Positions 8,011-21,092 of a stretch of 64,000 bases of DNA are shown in pieces (the first letter of the stretch is position 1; each line of letters starts with the position of its first letter). The DNA comes from Salinicola salarius (GTDB lineage Bacteria > Pseudomonadota > Gammaproteobacteria > Pseudomonadales > Halomonadaceae), in contig NZ_PZJT01000011.1 in the NCBI RefSeq assembly GCF_003206135.1, positions 1 to 64,000 on the forward strand, given 5' to 3'. Below the pieces are notes generated by a model. It was not told the origin of the DNA and searched no databases. It was given only the letters and a program-made list of their open reading frames with translations. A program made the position numbers and the translations under genes.

Positions 8011-9581
8011 AAGAAGTGCAAGAGACGCGTCATGATGTCCAATCCGGTCTTGAGTCGTTATGGAATCTCGTCGTCATCCTGAGTCATGCCGCGTTCTTGC
8101 TGTTGGGGAGAGGCGTGCGCGCCTGGCCGGCCAAGCGCAAGGGGGCCAAGCATCGTTGGTTGGCCGGTTTGATCTCCCTTTTCTGCCTTGGGGCTGCCGC
8201 GCAGGCACAAGCCGTCGAAGTGGACAACATGCGGCTGTGGTCGGCACCGGATCACGTCAGGCTGGTGTTCGACATGTCGGGGCCGGTCAACGCCAACATC
8301 TTCACTCTGGAAGGCCCTGATCGCGTCGTGATCGACCTCGACAGTACCGAGCTGGATTTCGATATCGACAAGCTCGATCTGGACGACAGCGCCATTTCCA
8401 AAGTGCGTACCGGGGTGCGGGAAAGCGGCGGATTGCGCGTCGTGCTCGACGTCAATCGCTCTGTCGTGCCCAAGAGCTTCACGCTGCCGCCCAATGAACA
8501 GTACAGCGACCGTCTGGTGGTGGATCTCGACTATCCCGGCGCCAGTGCGGTCAAGGATCCCATCGATCCTATCGAGGCAATGATTCGCGATCAGGAGATC
8601 GCTGCGCAACGAGCACAAACCGAAGCCGTCGCCGAAGGCAAGCCGCAGGAAGCCGAAACGGTGGCTTCCGCCGTCGAGGCGCAGCCGCATCCCAAGCGGG
8701 ACATCATCATCGCCGTCGATGCCGGTCACGGTGGTGAAGATCCGGGAGCAACCGGTCCTCACAATACTCAAGAAAAGGATGTCGTGCTCCAGATCGCGCG
8801 CAAGGTGAAGCAGCGTTTCGACCAGACGCCGGGGTTCAAGGCGTTCCTGACCCGCGATGGCGACTATTACGTCGGCTTGCGTCAGCGCACCCTGATCGCC
8901 CGACAGCAGAAGGCGGACTTCTTCGTCTCGGTCCATGCCGATGCGGTTCGCAGTAGCCAGCCCTATGGTAGTTCGGTCTACGCGCTATCCCAGGGCGGGG
9001 CGACGTCGGAAACCGCACGCTGGCTGGCGGCGAGCGAGAACCAGTCCGACCTGATCGGGGGCGTCGACGGCAACTTGAGCCTCGACGACAAGGATGAAGT
9101 GCTGCGCGGCGTGCTGCTCGATCTGACGATGACCGCGACGATGAACGATTCGCTGGCGACTGGCGGGCAGGTGCTCGATCGACTGGGGCGGATCAACAAG
9201 CTGCACAAGTCGAGCGTCGAGCAGGCGGGCTTCGTGGTGCTGAAATCACCGGACATCCCGTCGCTGCTGGTCGAGACCGGCTTCATCTCCAACCCGCGCG
9301 AAGAGGCGCAGCTAAAGTCGTCGGCACACCAGGCCAAGCTGGCCCAGGCGATCTACGACGGCATCGTGGCCCATTTCCGCCAGCATCCGCCGCCCTCGAG
9401 CCTGCTGGCCTGGCAGCGTGATCAGGGACGCGGCAGCGCCGGCAACGAGTATCGCGTCCAGAGAGGCGATTCGTTGTCCCAGGTAGCGGCCAGCCATAAC
9501 ATCAGCATGAAGGCGCTGAAGCAGGCCAATGGGCTGGACAGTGACATCTTGCGGGTAGGGCAGGTGTTGACCATTCCATGA
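8004..9581 (+). CDS. amiB: N-acetylmuramoyl-L-alanine amidase with AMIN and LysM domains
   Basis: 525 residues. A periplasmic amidase that cuts the amide bond between MurNAc and the peptide stem during daughter-cell separation. The long N-terminus ends in a hydrophobic export segment (WLAGLISLFCLGAAAQAQA, about residues 53-71), followed by an AMIN domain (residues 75-175), an Amidase_3 catalytic domain (235-460) with zinc ligands in DAGHGGEDPGA, TQEKDVV and SVHADA and the catalytic glutamate in VETGFISN, and one C-terminal LysM repeat (YRVQRGDSLSQVA). The start overlaps the tsaE stop (ATGCTGA) and has AGGAAG just upstream. Pseudomonas AmiB, also encoded between tsaE and mutL, has the same layout. 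It is probably activated by an EnvC/NlpD-type LytM factor not encoded here. Confidence 0.95.
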   Translation: MLKEVQETRHDVQSGLESLWNLVVILSHAAFLLLGRGVRAWPAKRKGAKHRWLAGLISLFCLGAAAQAQAVEVDNMRLWSAPDHVRLVFDMSGPVNANIFTLEGPDRVVIDLDSTELDFDIDKLDLDDSAISKVRTGVRESGGLRVVLDVNRSVVPKSFTLPPNEQYSDRLVVDLDYPGASAVKDPIDPIEAMIRDQEIAAQRAQTEAVAEGKPQEAETVASAVEAQPHPKRDIIIAVDAGHGGEDPGATGPHNTQEKDVVLQIARKVKQRFDQTPGFKAFLTRDGDYYVGLRQRTLIARQQKADFFVSVHADAVRSSQPYGSSVYALSQGGATSETARWLAASENQSDLIGGVDGNLSLDDKDEVLRGVLLDLTMTATMNDSLATGGQVLDRLGRINKLHKSSVEQAGFVVLKSPDIPSLLVETGFISNPREEAQLKSSAHQAKLAQAIYDGIVAHFRQHPPPSSLLAWQRDQGRGSAGNEYRVQRGDSLSQVAASHNISMKALKQANGLDSDILRVGQVLTIP

Positions 9582-9584
9582 CGA

Positions 9585-9726
9585 CGCTTTGCCTGAAAAA
9601 TGTCTGCGCTCGGCCATACGGCGTTAAAAATCGGCTTAAAATGCTCATTTACAACCTCGTAAGCTCCGCTTTTTCGCCGATTTTTGCCTTGTCTGACCGT
9701 CGCTCGTCGATTTTTCAGACAGAGCG
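9585..9726. repeat. MITE-like dispersed repeat, copy 1 (142 bases)
   Basis: Terminal inverted repeats: CGCTTTGCCTGAAAAAT at the left end, and at the right end ATTTTTCAGACAGAGCG, whose complement is CGCTCTGTCTGAAAAAT. An inner pair AAAAATCGGC/GCCGATTTTT lies inside, so the whole element can fold into a long imperfect hairpin. The blocks CATACGGCGTTAAAAATCGG, AAAATGCTCATTTAC and CGCTCGTCGATTTTTCAGAC recur in copy 2 at 29758-29967. It lies between amiB and mutL and contains no gene. Confidence 0.8.
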
Positions 9727-9770
9727 GATGAGTTTCGGACGACTGCGTTGAACGTTGAGGAGATCCTGCG

Positions 9771-11762
<1,992 letters not shown>

Positions 11763-11768
11763 ACGAGG

Positions 11769-12776
11769 ATGTCTGTGAACGAAAACGATGGTCGCATGCA
11801 CGACGAATCTTTTGGTCCGAGAGAGCACGGTGGCGCGAGGCGGGATGATCGTCCGCTGGCGATCCTGCTGCTCGGACCGACGGCCGCCGGCAAGACCGAC
11901 AGCGCGATTGCGCTGCATCGGCGCTTCGACGCGGAAATGATCAGTGTCGACTCGGCGATGGTCTATCGCGGCATGGATATCGGCACGGCCAAGCCGTCCC
12001 GGGAAGAACTGGCAGCGGCGCCGCATCGTCTGATCGACATTCGCGATCCGGCCGAGGTCTATACCGCCGCGGACTTTCGTCTCGATGCGCTGCGTGAAAT
12101 GAAGGCGATCACGGCCTGCGGCAAAACGCCGCTGCTGGTGGGTGGCACGATGATGTACGCCAAGCGCCTGGTCGAAGGCGTCGCGACCATGCCCGGGGCG
12201 GACCCGGTCATGCGCGAACAGCTCCGTCAGCGCGGCGAGCGCGAGGGCTTCGAGGCGCTGCATGCGGAGCTCGTCGAGGTCGATCCGCAGGCCGCCGCTG
12301 CCATCCATCCGCGCAATCGTCAGCGCCTGATCCGTGCGCTAGAAGTCTATCGGCTGAGCGGTGTACCCCTCTCCGAGCACTGGCAGCACCAGCAGCGTGA
12401 AAACTTTCCGTGGCGATTGTTGTCCATAGCTCTCGCGCCTGCCGAGCGTCATGTCCTGCATGCGCGTATCGCCCGGCGCTTCGATGCCATGCTCGCTGGA
12501 GGATTCGTGTCAGAAGTGGCTACATTGAAACAGCGCGGTGACCTTCATGCGGATCTGCCGTCGATGAAGAGCGTCGGTTATCGGCAGGCATGGGAGTACC
12601 TCGATGGGGCCTGCGATCGCGGTGAACTGCGTGAACGCGGTATTGCCGCCACGCGCCAGTTGGCCAAGCGCCAGTTGACCTGGCTGCGGCGCTGGCCCGA
12701 TCTTCATTGGGTCGATAGCTGCGCGCCGGATGTGGGCGAGCGGATTGCGAAAATCGTGCGTGACCACGGCAGTTAG
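11769..12776 (+). CDS. miaA: tRNA dimethylallyltransferase
   Basis: 335 residues. Adds the dimethylallyl group to A37 of tRNAs that read UNN codons. The P-loop [13 protein letters not shown], the [17 protein letters not shown] segment and [16 protein letters not shown] are the characteristic motifs. The first 25 or so residues precede the conserved core and are not typical of the family. Position 6 bases behind mutL and ahead of hfq is the canonical mutL-miaA-hfq order. Confidence 0.96.
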   Translation: MSVNENDGRMHDESFGPREHGGARRDDRPLAILLLGPTAAGKTDSAIALHRRFDAEMISVDSAMVYRGMDIGTAKPSREELAAAPHRLIDIRDPAEVYTAADFRLDALREMKAITACGKTPLLVGGTMMYAKRLVEGVATMPGADPVMREQLRQRGEREGFEALHAELVEVDPQAAAAIHPRNRQRLIRALEVYRLSGVPLSEHWQHQQRENFPWRLLSIALAPAERHVLHARIARRFDAMLAGGFVSEVATLKQRGDLHADLPSMKSVGYRQAWEYLDGACDRGELRERGIAATRQLAKRQLTWLRRWPDLHWVDSCAPDVGERIAKIVRDHGS

Positions 12777-12904
12777 CGTAAAATGGCGGGCTTCGTCCAG
12801 ACCTATACTTGCGGCGTTGCGATGCCGCCGGTGTGATGCCGAGTCAGAACGAATCGCCGCCCAACTAAAACAGCACCATTCATAACAGTATTAGGGAGAG
12901 CAAC

Positions 12905-13156
12905 ATGTCCAAAGGACAGTCCCTTCAGGATCCGTACCTGAACATTCTGCGCAAGGAGCGCATCCCGGTTTCCATTTTTCTGGTCAACGGCATCAAGCTG
13001 CAGGGACAGATCGAGTCGTTCGATCAGTTCGTCATCCTGTTGCGCAACACCGTCAGTCAGATGGTCTACAAGCATGCCATTTCGACGGTCGTTCCGTCCC
13101 GTAACGTCCGGTTGCCGCCGCAGGATCCTACCGCTGCATCCGGACTCGATAGCTAA
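12905..13156 (+). CDS. hfq: RNA chaperone Hfq
   Basis: 83 residues. A hexameric Sm-like protein that helps small RNAs pair with target mRNAs. The Sm1 and Sm2 motifs are intact ([20 protein letters not shown] and the core [12 protein letters not shown]), covering residues 5-66. The C-terminal tail after residue 70 is short and Pro/Ser/Asp-rich, shorter than the 102-residue E. coli protein but typical of Pseudomonas-like lineages. GGGAGAG upstream gives a strong ribosome binding site. It lies 15 bases ahead of hflX. Confidence 0.98.
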   Translation: MSKGQSLQDPYLNILRKERIPVSIFLVNGIKLQGQIESFDQFVILLRNTVSQMVYKHAISTVVPSRNVRLPPQDPTAASGLDS

Positions 13157-13170
13157 TCGAGAGGTAGTGA

Positions 13171-14493
13171 TTGTTTTTCGAACGTCCCGACGCCGGCGAA
13201 ACGGCGATTCTGGTCCATGTGGACTTTCAGGACGAGCAGGAGCGCGAAGATCCGGGTGAACTCCTGGAGCTGGTGCGCTCTGCCGGGGCGGAGTCGGCTA
13301 CCCTGATTCAGGGTAGTCGGCGTCGCCCCGACCCTCGTTCTTTCATCGGCAGTGGCAAGCTCGAGGAGGTCAAGGCCGCACTCGAGACCCACGGCGCCGA
13401 ACTCGTCATTTTCAATCATGCCCTGTCTCCTTCCCAGGAACGCAACCTCGAACGTGCGCTCAAGTGCCGTGTGCTCGATCGAACGGGGCTGATTCTCGAT
13501 ATCTTCGCGCAACGCGCGCGGACTCACGAAGGCAAACTCCAGGTCGAACTGGCTCAGCTCGAGTACATGTCTACCCGACTGGTGCGCGGCTGGACCCACC
13601 TCGAGCGCCAGAAAGGCGGTATCGGTCTGCGTGGCCCGGGGGAAACCCAGCTCGAGACCGACCGGCGTCTGCTGCGTGAGCGCATCAAGTCGATTCACAA
13701 GCGTCTCGAGAAGGTCCGCAAGCAGCGCGACCAGAATCGGCGCGCCAGAGCGCGGGCGGAAATTCCGAGCGTCTCGCTGGTGGGCTACACCAACGCCGGC
13801 AAATCGACCCTGTTCAATGCGATCACCTCGTCCGAGGTGTACGCCGCCGATCAGCTCTTCGCCACGCTCGATCCGACCTTGCGTCGCCTCGACGTGCCGG
13901 ATGTCGGCGAGATCGTGCTGGCGGATACGGTCGGCTTCATCCGGCATCTGCCGCACAAGCTGGTCGAGGCCTTCCGGGCCACGCTGCAGGAAGCGACCGA
14001 GGCCAGCCTGATCGTCCATGTGATCGACGCTGCCGATCCGGACCGCGAACTCAACGTGGCTCAGGTCGATAGTGTGCTGGCCGAGATCGATGCCGACGAC
14101 GTGCCCCGGCTGCTGGTGATGAACAAGATCGACCTGCTGGGAACGTCGCCGCGGATCGAACGTGACGAACAGGGCTTCCCGCAGGTCGTGTGGCTGTCGG
14201 CACGCGACGGCGAAGGCCTGGAACTGTTGCGCGAAGCGCTCGGGGAATGGCTGGCCGAGGATATCCTCGATATCCGCTTGACGCTGACGCCCGAGCAGGG
14301 TCGACTACGAGCGGCGCTGCACGAGTTGCAGGCCGTGCAGAACGAAACGTTCGACGAGCGCGGTCGCTCGAATCTGGAGATTCGCTTGCCCCGGCGGGAG
14401 TTTATGCAGATGATGGCTCGCTTGGGCGAACGCGCCGACGATTATTTGCCCACCTCGGAAAAAACGCCGGTTGCCGATTGGGAACGGGTTTGA
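13171..14493 (+). CDS. hflX: Ribosome-associated GTPase HflX
   Basis: 440 residues. A heat-shock-related GTPase that splits stalled 70S ribosomes. It has the N-terminal HflX domain with the glycine-rich segment GGIGLRGPGETQLE and a G domain with GYTNAGKSTLFN (G1), DTVGFI (G3) and NKIDLL (G4). The only start that keeps the conserved N-terminus is the TTG at 13171, with GAGAGG a few bases upstream, so low initiation is likely. Context hfq-hflX-hflK-hflC is the classical hfl cluster. Confidence 0.96.
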   Translation: MFFERPDAGETAILVHVDFQDEQEREDPGELLELVRSAGAESATLIQGSRRRPDPRSFIGSGKLEEVKAALETHGAELVIFNHALSPSQERNLERALKCRVLDRTGLILDIFAQRARTHEGKLQVELAQLEYMSTRLVRGWTHLERQKGGIGLRGPGETQLETDRRLLRERIKSIHKRLEKVRKQRDQNRRARARAEIPSVSLVGYTNAGKSTLFNAITSSEVYAADQLFATLDPTLRRLDVPDVGEIVLADTVGFIRHLPHKLVEAFRATLQEATEASLIVHVIDAADPDRELNVAQVDSVLAEIDADDVPRLLVMNKIDLLGTSPRIERDEQGFPQVVWLSARDGEGLELLREALGEWLAEDILDIRLTLTPEQGRLRAALHELQAVQNETFDERGRSNLEIRLPRREFMQMMARLGERADDYLPTSEKTPVADWERV

Positions 14494-14687
14494 GGTGAGA
14501 AAAACGACGCAGGGAGCTTCGTGGTCTGGCGAGCAGATCCGAGCGATGCAGGGTGACAGGGGATTCGGCATCCGGCCGAACCAGCCCTTTGCACGTCAGT
14601 GCAACGCCACGGCGGCTCATGCTCCCGATGCCATGCGTAATGCTTTGGCCTGACGCAACGCTTTGACTGCATCATTGGAGACTAGGT

Positions 14688-15923
14688 ATGGCTTGGAATG
14701 AGCCTGGTGGTGGCAACAACCAGCAGGACCCCTGGGGCGGCGGAGGGGGCCGACGCCCGAGTGGTAATGGTGGCAACAACGGCGGTGGCAATCAGGGGCC
14801 ACCGGATCTCGATGAAGCGCTGAAAAAGTTTCAAGACAAGATCAACCGTCTGCTGGGCGGCCGCGGCAAGCGTTCCGGTCCTGGCGGCGATGGTTCCGGC
14901 GGCAGCAATGGTGGCGGTGGCAAGCGCAACCCGTTTTTGCTGCCGATCCTGGTGCTGATCGTGGCGGCCGTGATCTGGGCCGGATCCGGTTTCCATCTGA
15001 TCGATCAGTCCGAGCGCGGCGTGGTGTTCCGACTCGGCAAGTACACCGAAACCTTGAATCCCGGTCTGCACTGGAATCCGCCGATCATCGATCGCGTGGA
15101 CAGCGTCAACGTGACCAGCATCCGCTCTGCGACGCAGACGGATTCGATGCTGACCAGCGACGAGAACATCGTTCGCGTCAGCGTCTCGGCGCAGTATGTG
15201 GTGAGCGATTCGCATGCGTTTCTGGTCAACGTCAACGAGCCTGAGATGACGCTGCAGAACGCCATGGACTCGGCCTTGCGCCAGGAAGTGGGCAACATGC
15301 ACCTGCAGGAAATCCTGACCACCGGTCGTGATCGGCTGGGGCAGCGGGTTTTCGAGCGGTTGACGGCCTATATGGAAGCTTACGGTACCGGGCTGCGTCT
15401 GCAGACGGTCAACGTCGAATCGACCGCGCCGCCGGATCAGGTCCAGGACGCCTTCGACGACGTCATCCGTGCCCGGGAGGAGCGTCAGCGCTCGATCAAC
15501 CAGGCCAATGCCTATAGCCAGGCCGTCGTTCTCGAGGCCAAGGGTCAGAAGCAGCGTCTCATCGAGGAAGCCAATGGCTACAAGGCTGCTTCGGTATCCG
15601 ATGCCATCGGTCAGACCAACCGATTCAATTCGCTGCTGAGCGAATATCGGCAGGCGCCGGACGTGACGCGTCAGCGTCTCTATCTCGAGACCATGAGCGA
15701 TGTGCTGAGCAAGACGCCCAAGGCGCTCGTCGATCTGGGTGACGGCAATGCCGTGACCGTGCTGCCGCTCAATCAGATGCAGGCTGGCGGTAACAGCAGC
15801 CAGAGCGACTCGTCGCCGATGAGCATGCAACAGCTCGAACAGATTTCACGGCAGGTGATCGATCAGATGAACAGTGGCTCGCAGCAGCCGACACGTAGTT
15901 CCAGCCTGCGGGAGGGTCGCTAA
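14688..15923 (+). CDS. hflK: FtsH protease regulator HflK
   Basis: 411 residues. A stomatin/prohibitin-family membrane protein that assembles with HflC around the AAA protease FtsH. The first 85 residues are a Gly/Asn-rich cytoplasmic leader, then one transmembrane segment (FLLPILVLIVAAVIWAGSGF, about 84-103), then the SPFH domain starting at DQSERGVVFRLGKY. The coiled-coil-rich C-terminal part has INQANAYSQAVVLEAKGQK. The stop and the hflC start share a base (TAATG), implying translational coupling. Confidence 0.96.
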   Translation: MAWNEPGGGNNQQDPWGGGGGRRPSGNGGNNGGGNQGPPDLDEALKKFQDKINRLLGGRGKRSGPGGDGSGGSNGGGGKRNPFLLPILVLIVAAVIWAGSGFHLIDQSERGVVFRLGKYTETLNPGLHWNPPIIDRVDSVNVTSIRSATQTDSMLTSDENIVRVSVSAQYVVSDSHAFLVNVNEPEMTLQNAMDSALRQEVGNMHLQEILTTGRDRLGQRVFERLTAYMEAYGTGLRLQTVNVESTAPPDQVQDAFDDVIRAREERQRSINQANAYSQAVVLEAKGQKQRLIEEANGYKAASVSDAIGQTNRFNSLLSEYRQAPDVTRQRLYLETMSDVLSKTPKALVDLGDGNAVTVLPLNQMQAGGNSSQSDSSPMSMQQLEQISRQVIDQMNSGSQQPTRSSSLREGR

Positions 15924-16888
15924 TGTTTAATAATCGCGCCCTGTTTGGCGTCATCATCCTGGCGTTGCTGGCCTGGTTTGCCAGTGCCAGTTTCTACGTC
16001 GTCAACGAGACAGAACGGGCCATCAAGCTGCGTTTCGGCGAGGTGATCGAAAACAACATTGGCCCCGGTCTGCACTTCAAGCTGCCGATATTCAACACCG
16101 TGCGAATCTTCGACGTACGCGTGCAGACGGTCGACTCCAGCGCGACGCGGTACCTGACGGCGGACTCCAAGGCGGTGATCGTCGACTCCTTCGTGAAGTG
16201 GAAGATTGCCGACCCACAGCAGTTCTACGAGGCTACGCGTGGCAACATCCAGGTCGCCGAGAACCTGATCGCGCCACGGACCGACGAAGCATTGCGCAAC
16301 AAGTTCGGCCAGACCGAGATGTCCTCGATCATCCAGGAGAGAATCGCAGCAGAGAGCGACAATCAGGAACTGGTGGGTGAAGACAAGGGCGCCGACACCG
16401 TCGAAGGGGCGCGGGAAGAGCTGATGGTCGAGCCGGTACAGCAGCTTGACCAGGCGATGCGCGACGAGCTGGGTGTCCATATCCTCGATATTCGCGTCAA
16501 GCGAATCGAGCTGCCACCCGAGGTGACTCAGGCGGTTTACGAACGCATGAATTCGGAGCGGGAGCAGGCGGCGAGAACCTATCGCGCGGAAGGTTCCCAG
16601 CAGGCCGAGGCGATTCGTGCCGACGCCGATCGTCAGCGTCAGGAAATTCTCGCCAACGGTCGCCAGGAGGCGGAGACCACACGTGGCGAGGGTGATGCCC
16701 AGGCGGCGCAGATCTATGCCAGCGCCTATCAGCAGGCACCGGATTTCTTCTCGTTCTATCGTTCGCTGCAAGCCTATCGCGACAGCTTCAACGGCAAGGG
16801 CAAGGATCTGCTGGTATTGAGTCCGGACGACAGCGACTTCTTCCGCTATCTCAAAGACCCGACGCCTGCCGAGGCTTCGGCGCCATGA
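15923..16888 (+). CDS. hflC: FtsH protease regulator HflC
   Basis: 321 residues. Partner of HflK. One N-terminal transmembrane segment (GVIILALLAWFASASFYVV) is followed by an SPFH domain with NETERAIKLRFGEV and a helical region rich in Ala/Glu/Arg (SEREQAARTYRAEGSQQAEAI). The protein lies mostly in the periplasm. Start overlaps hflK. Two hairpins downstream, the second with a T-run, close the operon. Confidence 0.96.
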   Translation: MFNNRALFGVIILALLAWFASASFYVVNETERAIKLRFGEVIENNIGPGLHFKLPIFNTVRIFDVRVQTVDSSATRYLTADSKAVIVDSFVKWKIADPQQFYEATRGNIQVAENLIAPRTDEALRNKFGQTEMSSIIQERIAAESDNQELVGEDKGADTVEGAREELMVEPVQQLDQAMRDELGVHILDIRVKRIELPPEVTQAVYERMNSEREQAARTYRAEGSQQAEAIRADADRQRQEILANGRQEAETTRGEGDAQAAQIYASAYQQAPDFFSFYRSLQAYRDSFNGKGKDLLVLSPDDSDFFRYLKDPTPAEASAP

Positions 16889-16927
16889 GGGGCGGGCGGA
16901 CGAACGGCATCATCTAGGAAAACGAAC

Positions 16928-16994
16928 GCCCGCGGGATTTCCCCGCGGGCGTTTCGTGGTACTATTGCCTAGCCGGGTTTAGCCCGGCTTTTTT
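16928..16994 (+). terminator. Double hairpin ending the hfl operon
   Basis: First stem GCCCGCGGG/CCCGCGGGC (16928-16936/16942-16950, loop ATTTC) has no T-run. Second stem GCCGGG/CCCGGC (16972-16977/16983-16988) is followed directly by six Ts (16989-16994) and is a good rho-independent terminator between hflC and hisZ. Confidence 0.85.
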
Positions 16995-17147
16995 GTGCGG
17001 CCTGTTTTTGCGCATTCACGTCTTCATACGATCAAGTCTTTGCGCAATGCACCCGCCTCGCAGCGCTCCGGCTGCAACTGTCACGGGATGGCGAAGCTGG
17101 CCTTTGCCTCCGATCTTTACCGACTTACCGCTGGGCAGGAAAAGCTC

Positions 17148-19723
<2,576 letters not shown>

Positions 19724-19746
19724 TCGCTCGCGCCGAGTCACTCGGC

Positions 19747-19788
19747 GAAGCAATCGGACGGTGAAGCAATCGGACGGTGAAGCAATCG
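19747..19788. repeat. 16-base tandem repeat downstream of purA
   Basis: GAAGCAATCGGACGGT occurs twice exactly (19747-19762, 19763-19778) with ten more bases of a third copy. A run of related TATCGATAGA-like words follows to 19827. Non-coding; it sits between the purA stop and a terminator. Confidence 0.85.
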
Positions 19789-19830
19789 ATCGATAAAGCA
19801 GTCTATCGATAGAGAAGTCGATAGATGACA

Positions 19831-19866
19831 GAAGATGGCCCGCTGCCCTGGCAGCGGGCCATCTTC
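19831..19866. terminator. 17-bp perfect hairpin between purA and the lyase gene
   Basis: GAAGATGGCCCGCTGCC (19831-19847) pairs perfectly with 19850-19866 across only two loop bases. It lies between the convergent ends of purA and the polysaccharide locus and probably stops transcription from both sides, although neither side has a long T-run. Confidence 0.7.
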
Positions 19867-19868
19867 GT

Positions 19869-21092
19869 TCAAGGGAGGGCAGTGGGCGCCTTCGCCAAGG
19901 ATAGCAACGCCGTTGCCGCCATGGCCGAGTCACGATCAGGGTCCTGTACCCAGCGCTGGAAGAGCGGTCCGATACGGCCACTGTCTTGCAGCAGGCTGTC
20001 GTCTCGCAGCAGACGATGACGCGCCGCTGTCACCAGATTGGGGAGCGCAATGGCGGGATCGAAACCGTGAAGTTCCTGATACGACCAGTCATCGGGGTTG
20101 GCCGCATGATCGGCGACCCAGCGATAGGCGGCCGCCAGACGCGTCCGATCCGCTTCCTCTTCCGGCCAGGTCAGCCCCAGCGCCGAAGCTTCGCGGAGCA
20201 TCACCGACCAGGCTGCCAGATTGAAATTGGCATAGTGCCATGGCCGGGTTCGTTTCAGCTCCAGCGGTTGACGCCCGTCGGGCTCGAACTGCGCTTCCAG
20301 TCGGTCAAGCGCTTCATGCAACTGGCGCTTGGCCAGGGCCGGGCGACCGACGAAGCGGGCAAAGGCCACGACCTGCGCGTCATACCAGGTGCCGTGATTG
20401 TTGCGCTTGGAATGCTCCTTCCGGCCGTTCTCGCTCGTCAGCATCCAGTCCAGATAGTCGCCGTACCACTGCTTCAGCGGGCCGAGCGTTTCGTCGGTCA
20501 GCGCGGGGGAGGGCGCCAGTTGCCGGATCGATTCGGATAGGCCGATCAGCAGCCGACTTTCGATGATGCCGATGCCGCGCCCTTCGACCCGTCCCGGTAT
20601 GGCCTGGGCGTAGCGCAGGTTGGGGGCCATCCGTGTCTCGGGCGTGACGAACCAGTGGCGAAGTTGCGCGACGGCGCGTTGGGCATAGCGCTCGTCACCG
20701 GTGAGGCGGTAACTCCAGGAGAGCACGTTGACGGTGTCGATGAAATCGATCAGGCGCTGCTTGTCGGTTGCATCGCCGAGCGTCGCTTCATTGTATTCAC
20801 CATCACGCCGCACGTAGGGCAGGCCATCGTCACTGTCCGGGTCCGGCCACCAGTAGGGTGCAAAGCTGAAGTAGTCGTGGGCGTCTTCGCTGGCCGGCAG
20901 CCGGGTTTTGTTCACCACGCTGTAGAGCGGTTTCCGGCGTTCGCTCTCGGCCCGGTCGATCACGGCCGAAGCCGCGATGTCCGTCGCGGCCTCGGGGATC
21001 GTGGTTCCGGCTGTTGCCACCGGCGCCAGGGTCGGGAGCGCCAGCGCGGCGAGTACCAGTGCCAGCGCTTGTCTTTGGCGATATCGAATCAT
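19869..21092 (-). CDS. Secreted polysaccharide lyase, alginate-lyase superfamily (PL38-like)
   Basis: 407 residues with a signal peptide (ALALVLAALALPTLAPVATA, about residues 9-28). The mature protein has the alginate_lyase (alpha/alpha-barrel) signature: DYFSFAPYWWPDPD near residue 75, TRMAPNLRYAQAIPG, and the catalytic-type motif KRNNHGTWYDAQ, with HYANFNLAAW further on. The pattern is closer to the PL38-type group, where glucuronan and alginate cleavage have been reported, than to AlgL itself. It is expected to cleave a beta-1,4-linked polyuronate by beta-elimination in the periplasm. Its ATG overlaps the stop of the Sel1 gene (ATGA), so it belongs to the polysaccharide operon. Exact substrate cannot be read from sequence. 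Confidence 0.85.
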   Translation of the reverse strand: MIRYRQRQALALVLAALALPTLAPVATAGTTIPEAATDIAASAVIDRAESERRKPLYSVVNKTRLPASEDAHDYFSFAPYWWPDPDSDDGLPYVRRDGEYNEATLGDATDKQRLIDFIDTVNVLSWSYRLTGDERYAQRAVAQLRHWFVTPETRMAPNLRYAQAIPGRVEGRGIGIIESRLLIGLSESIRQLAPSPALTDETLGPLKQWYGDYLDWMLTSENGRKEHSKRNNHGTWYDAQVVAFARFVGRPALAKRQLHEALDRLEAQFEPDGRQPLELKRTRPWHYANFNLAAWSVMLREASALGLTWPEEEADRTRLAAAYRWVADHAANPDDWSYQELHGFDPAIALPNLVTAARHRLLRDDSLLQDSGRIGPLFQRWVQDPDRDSAMAATALLSLAKAPTALP

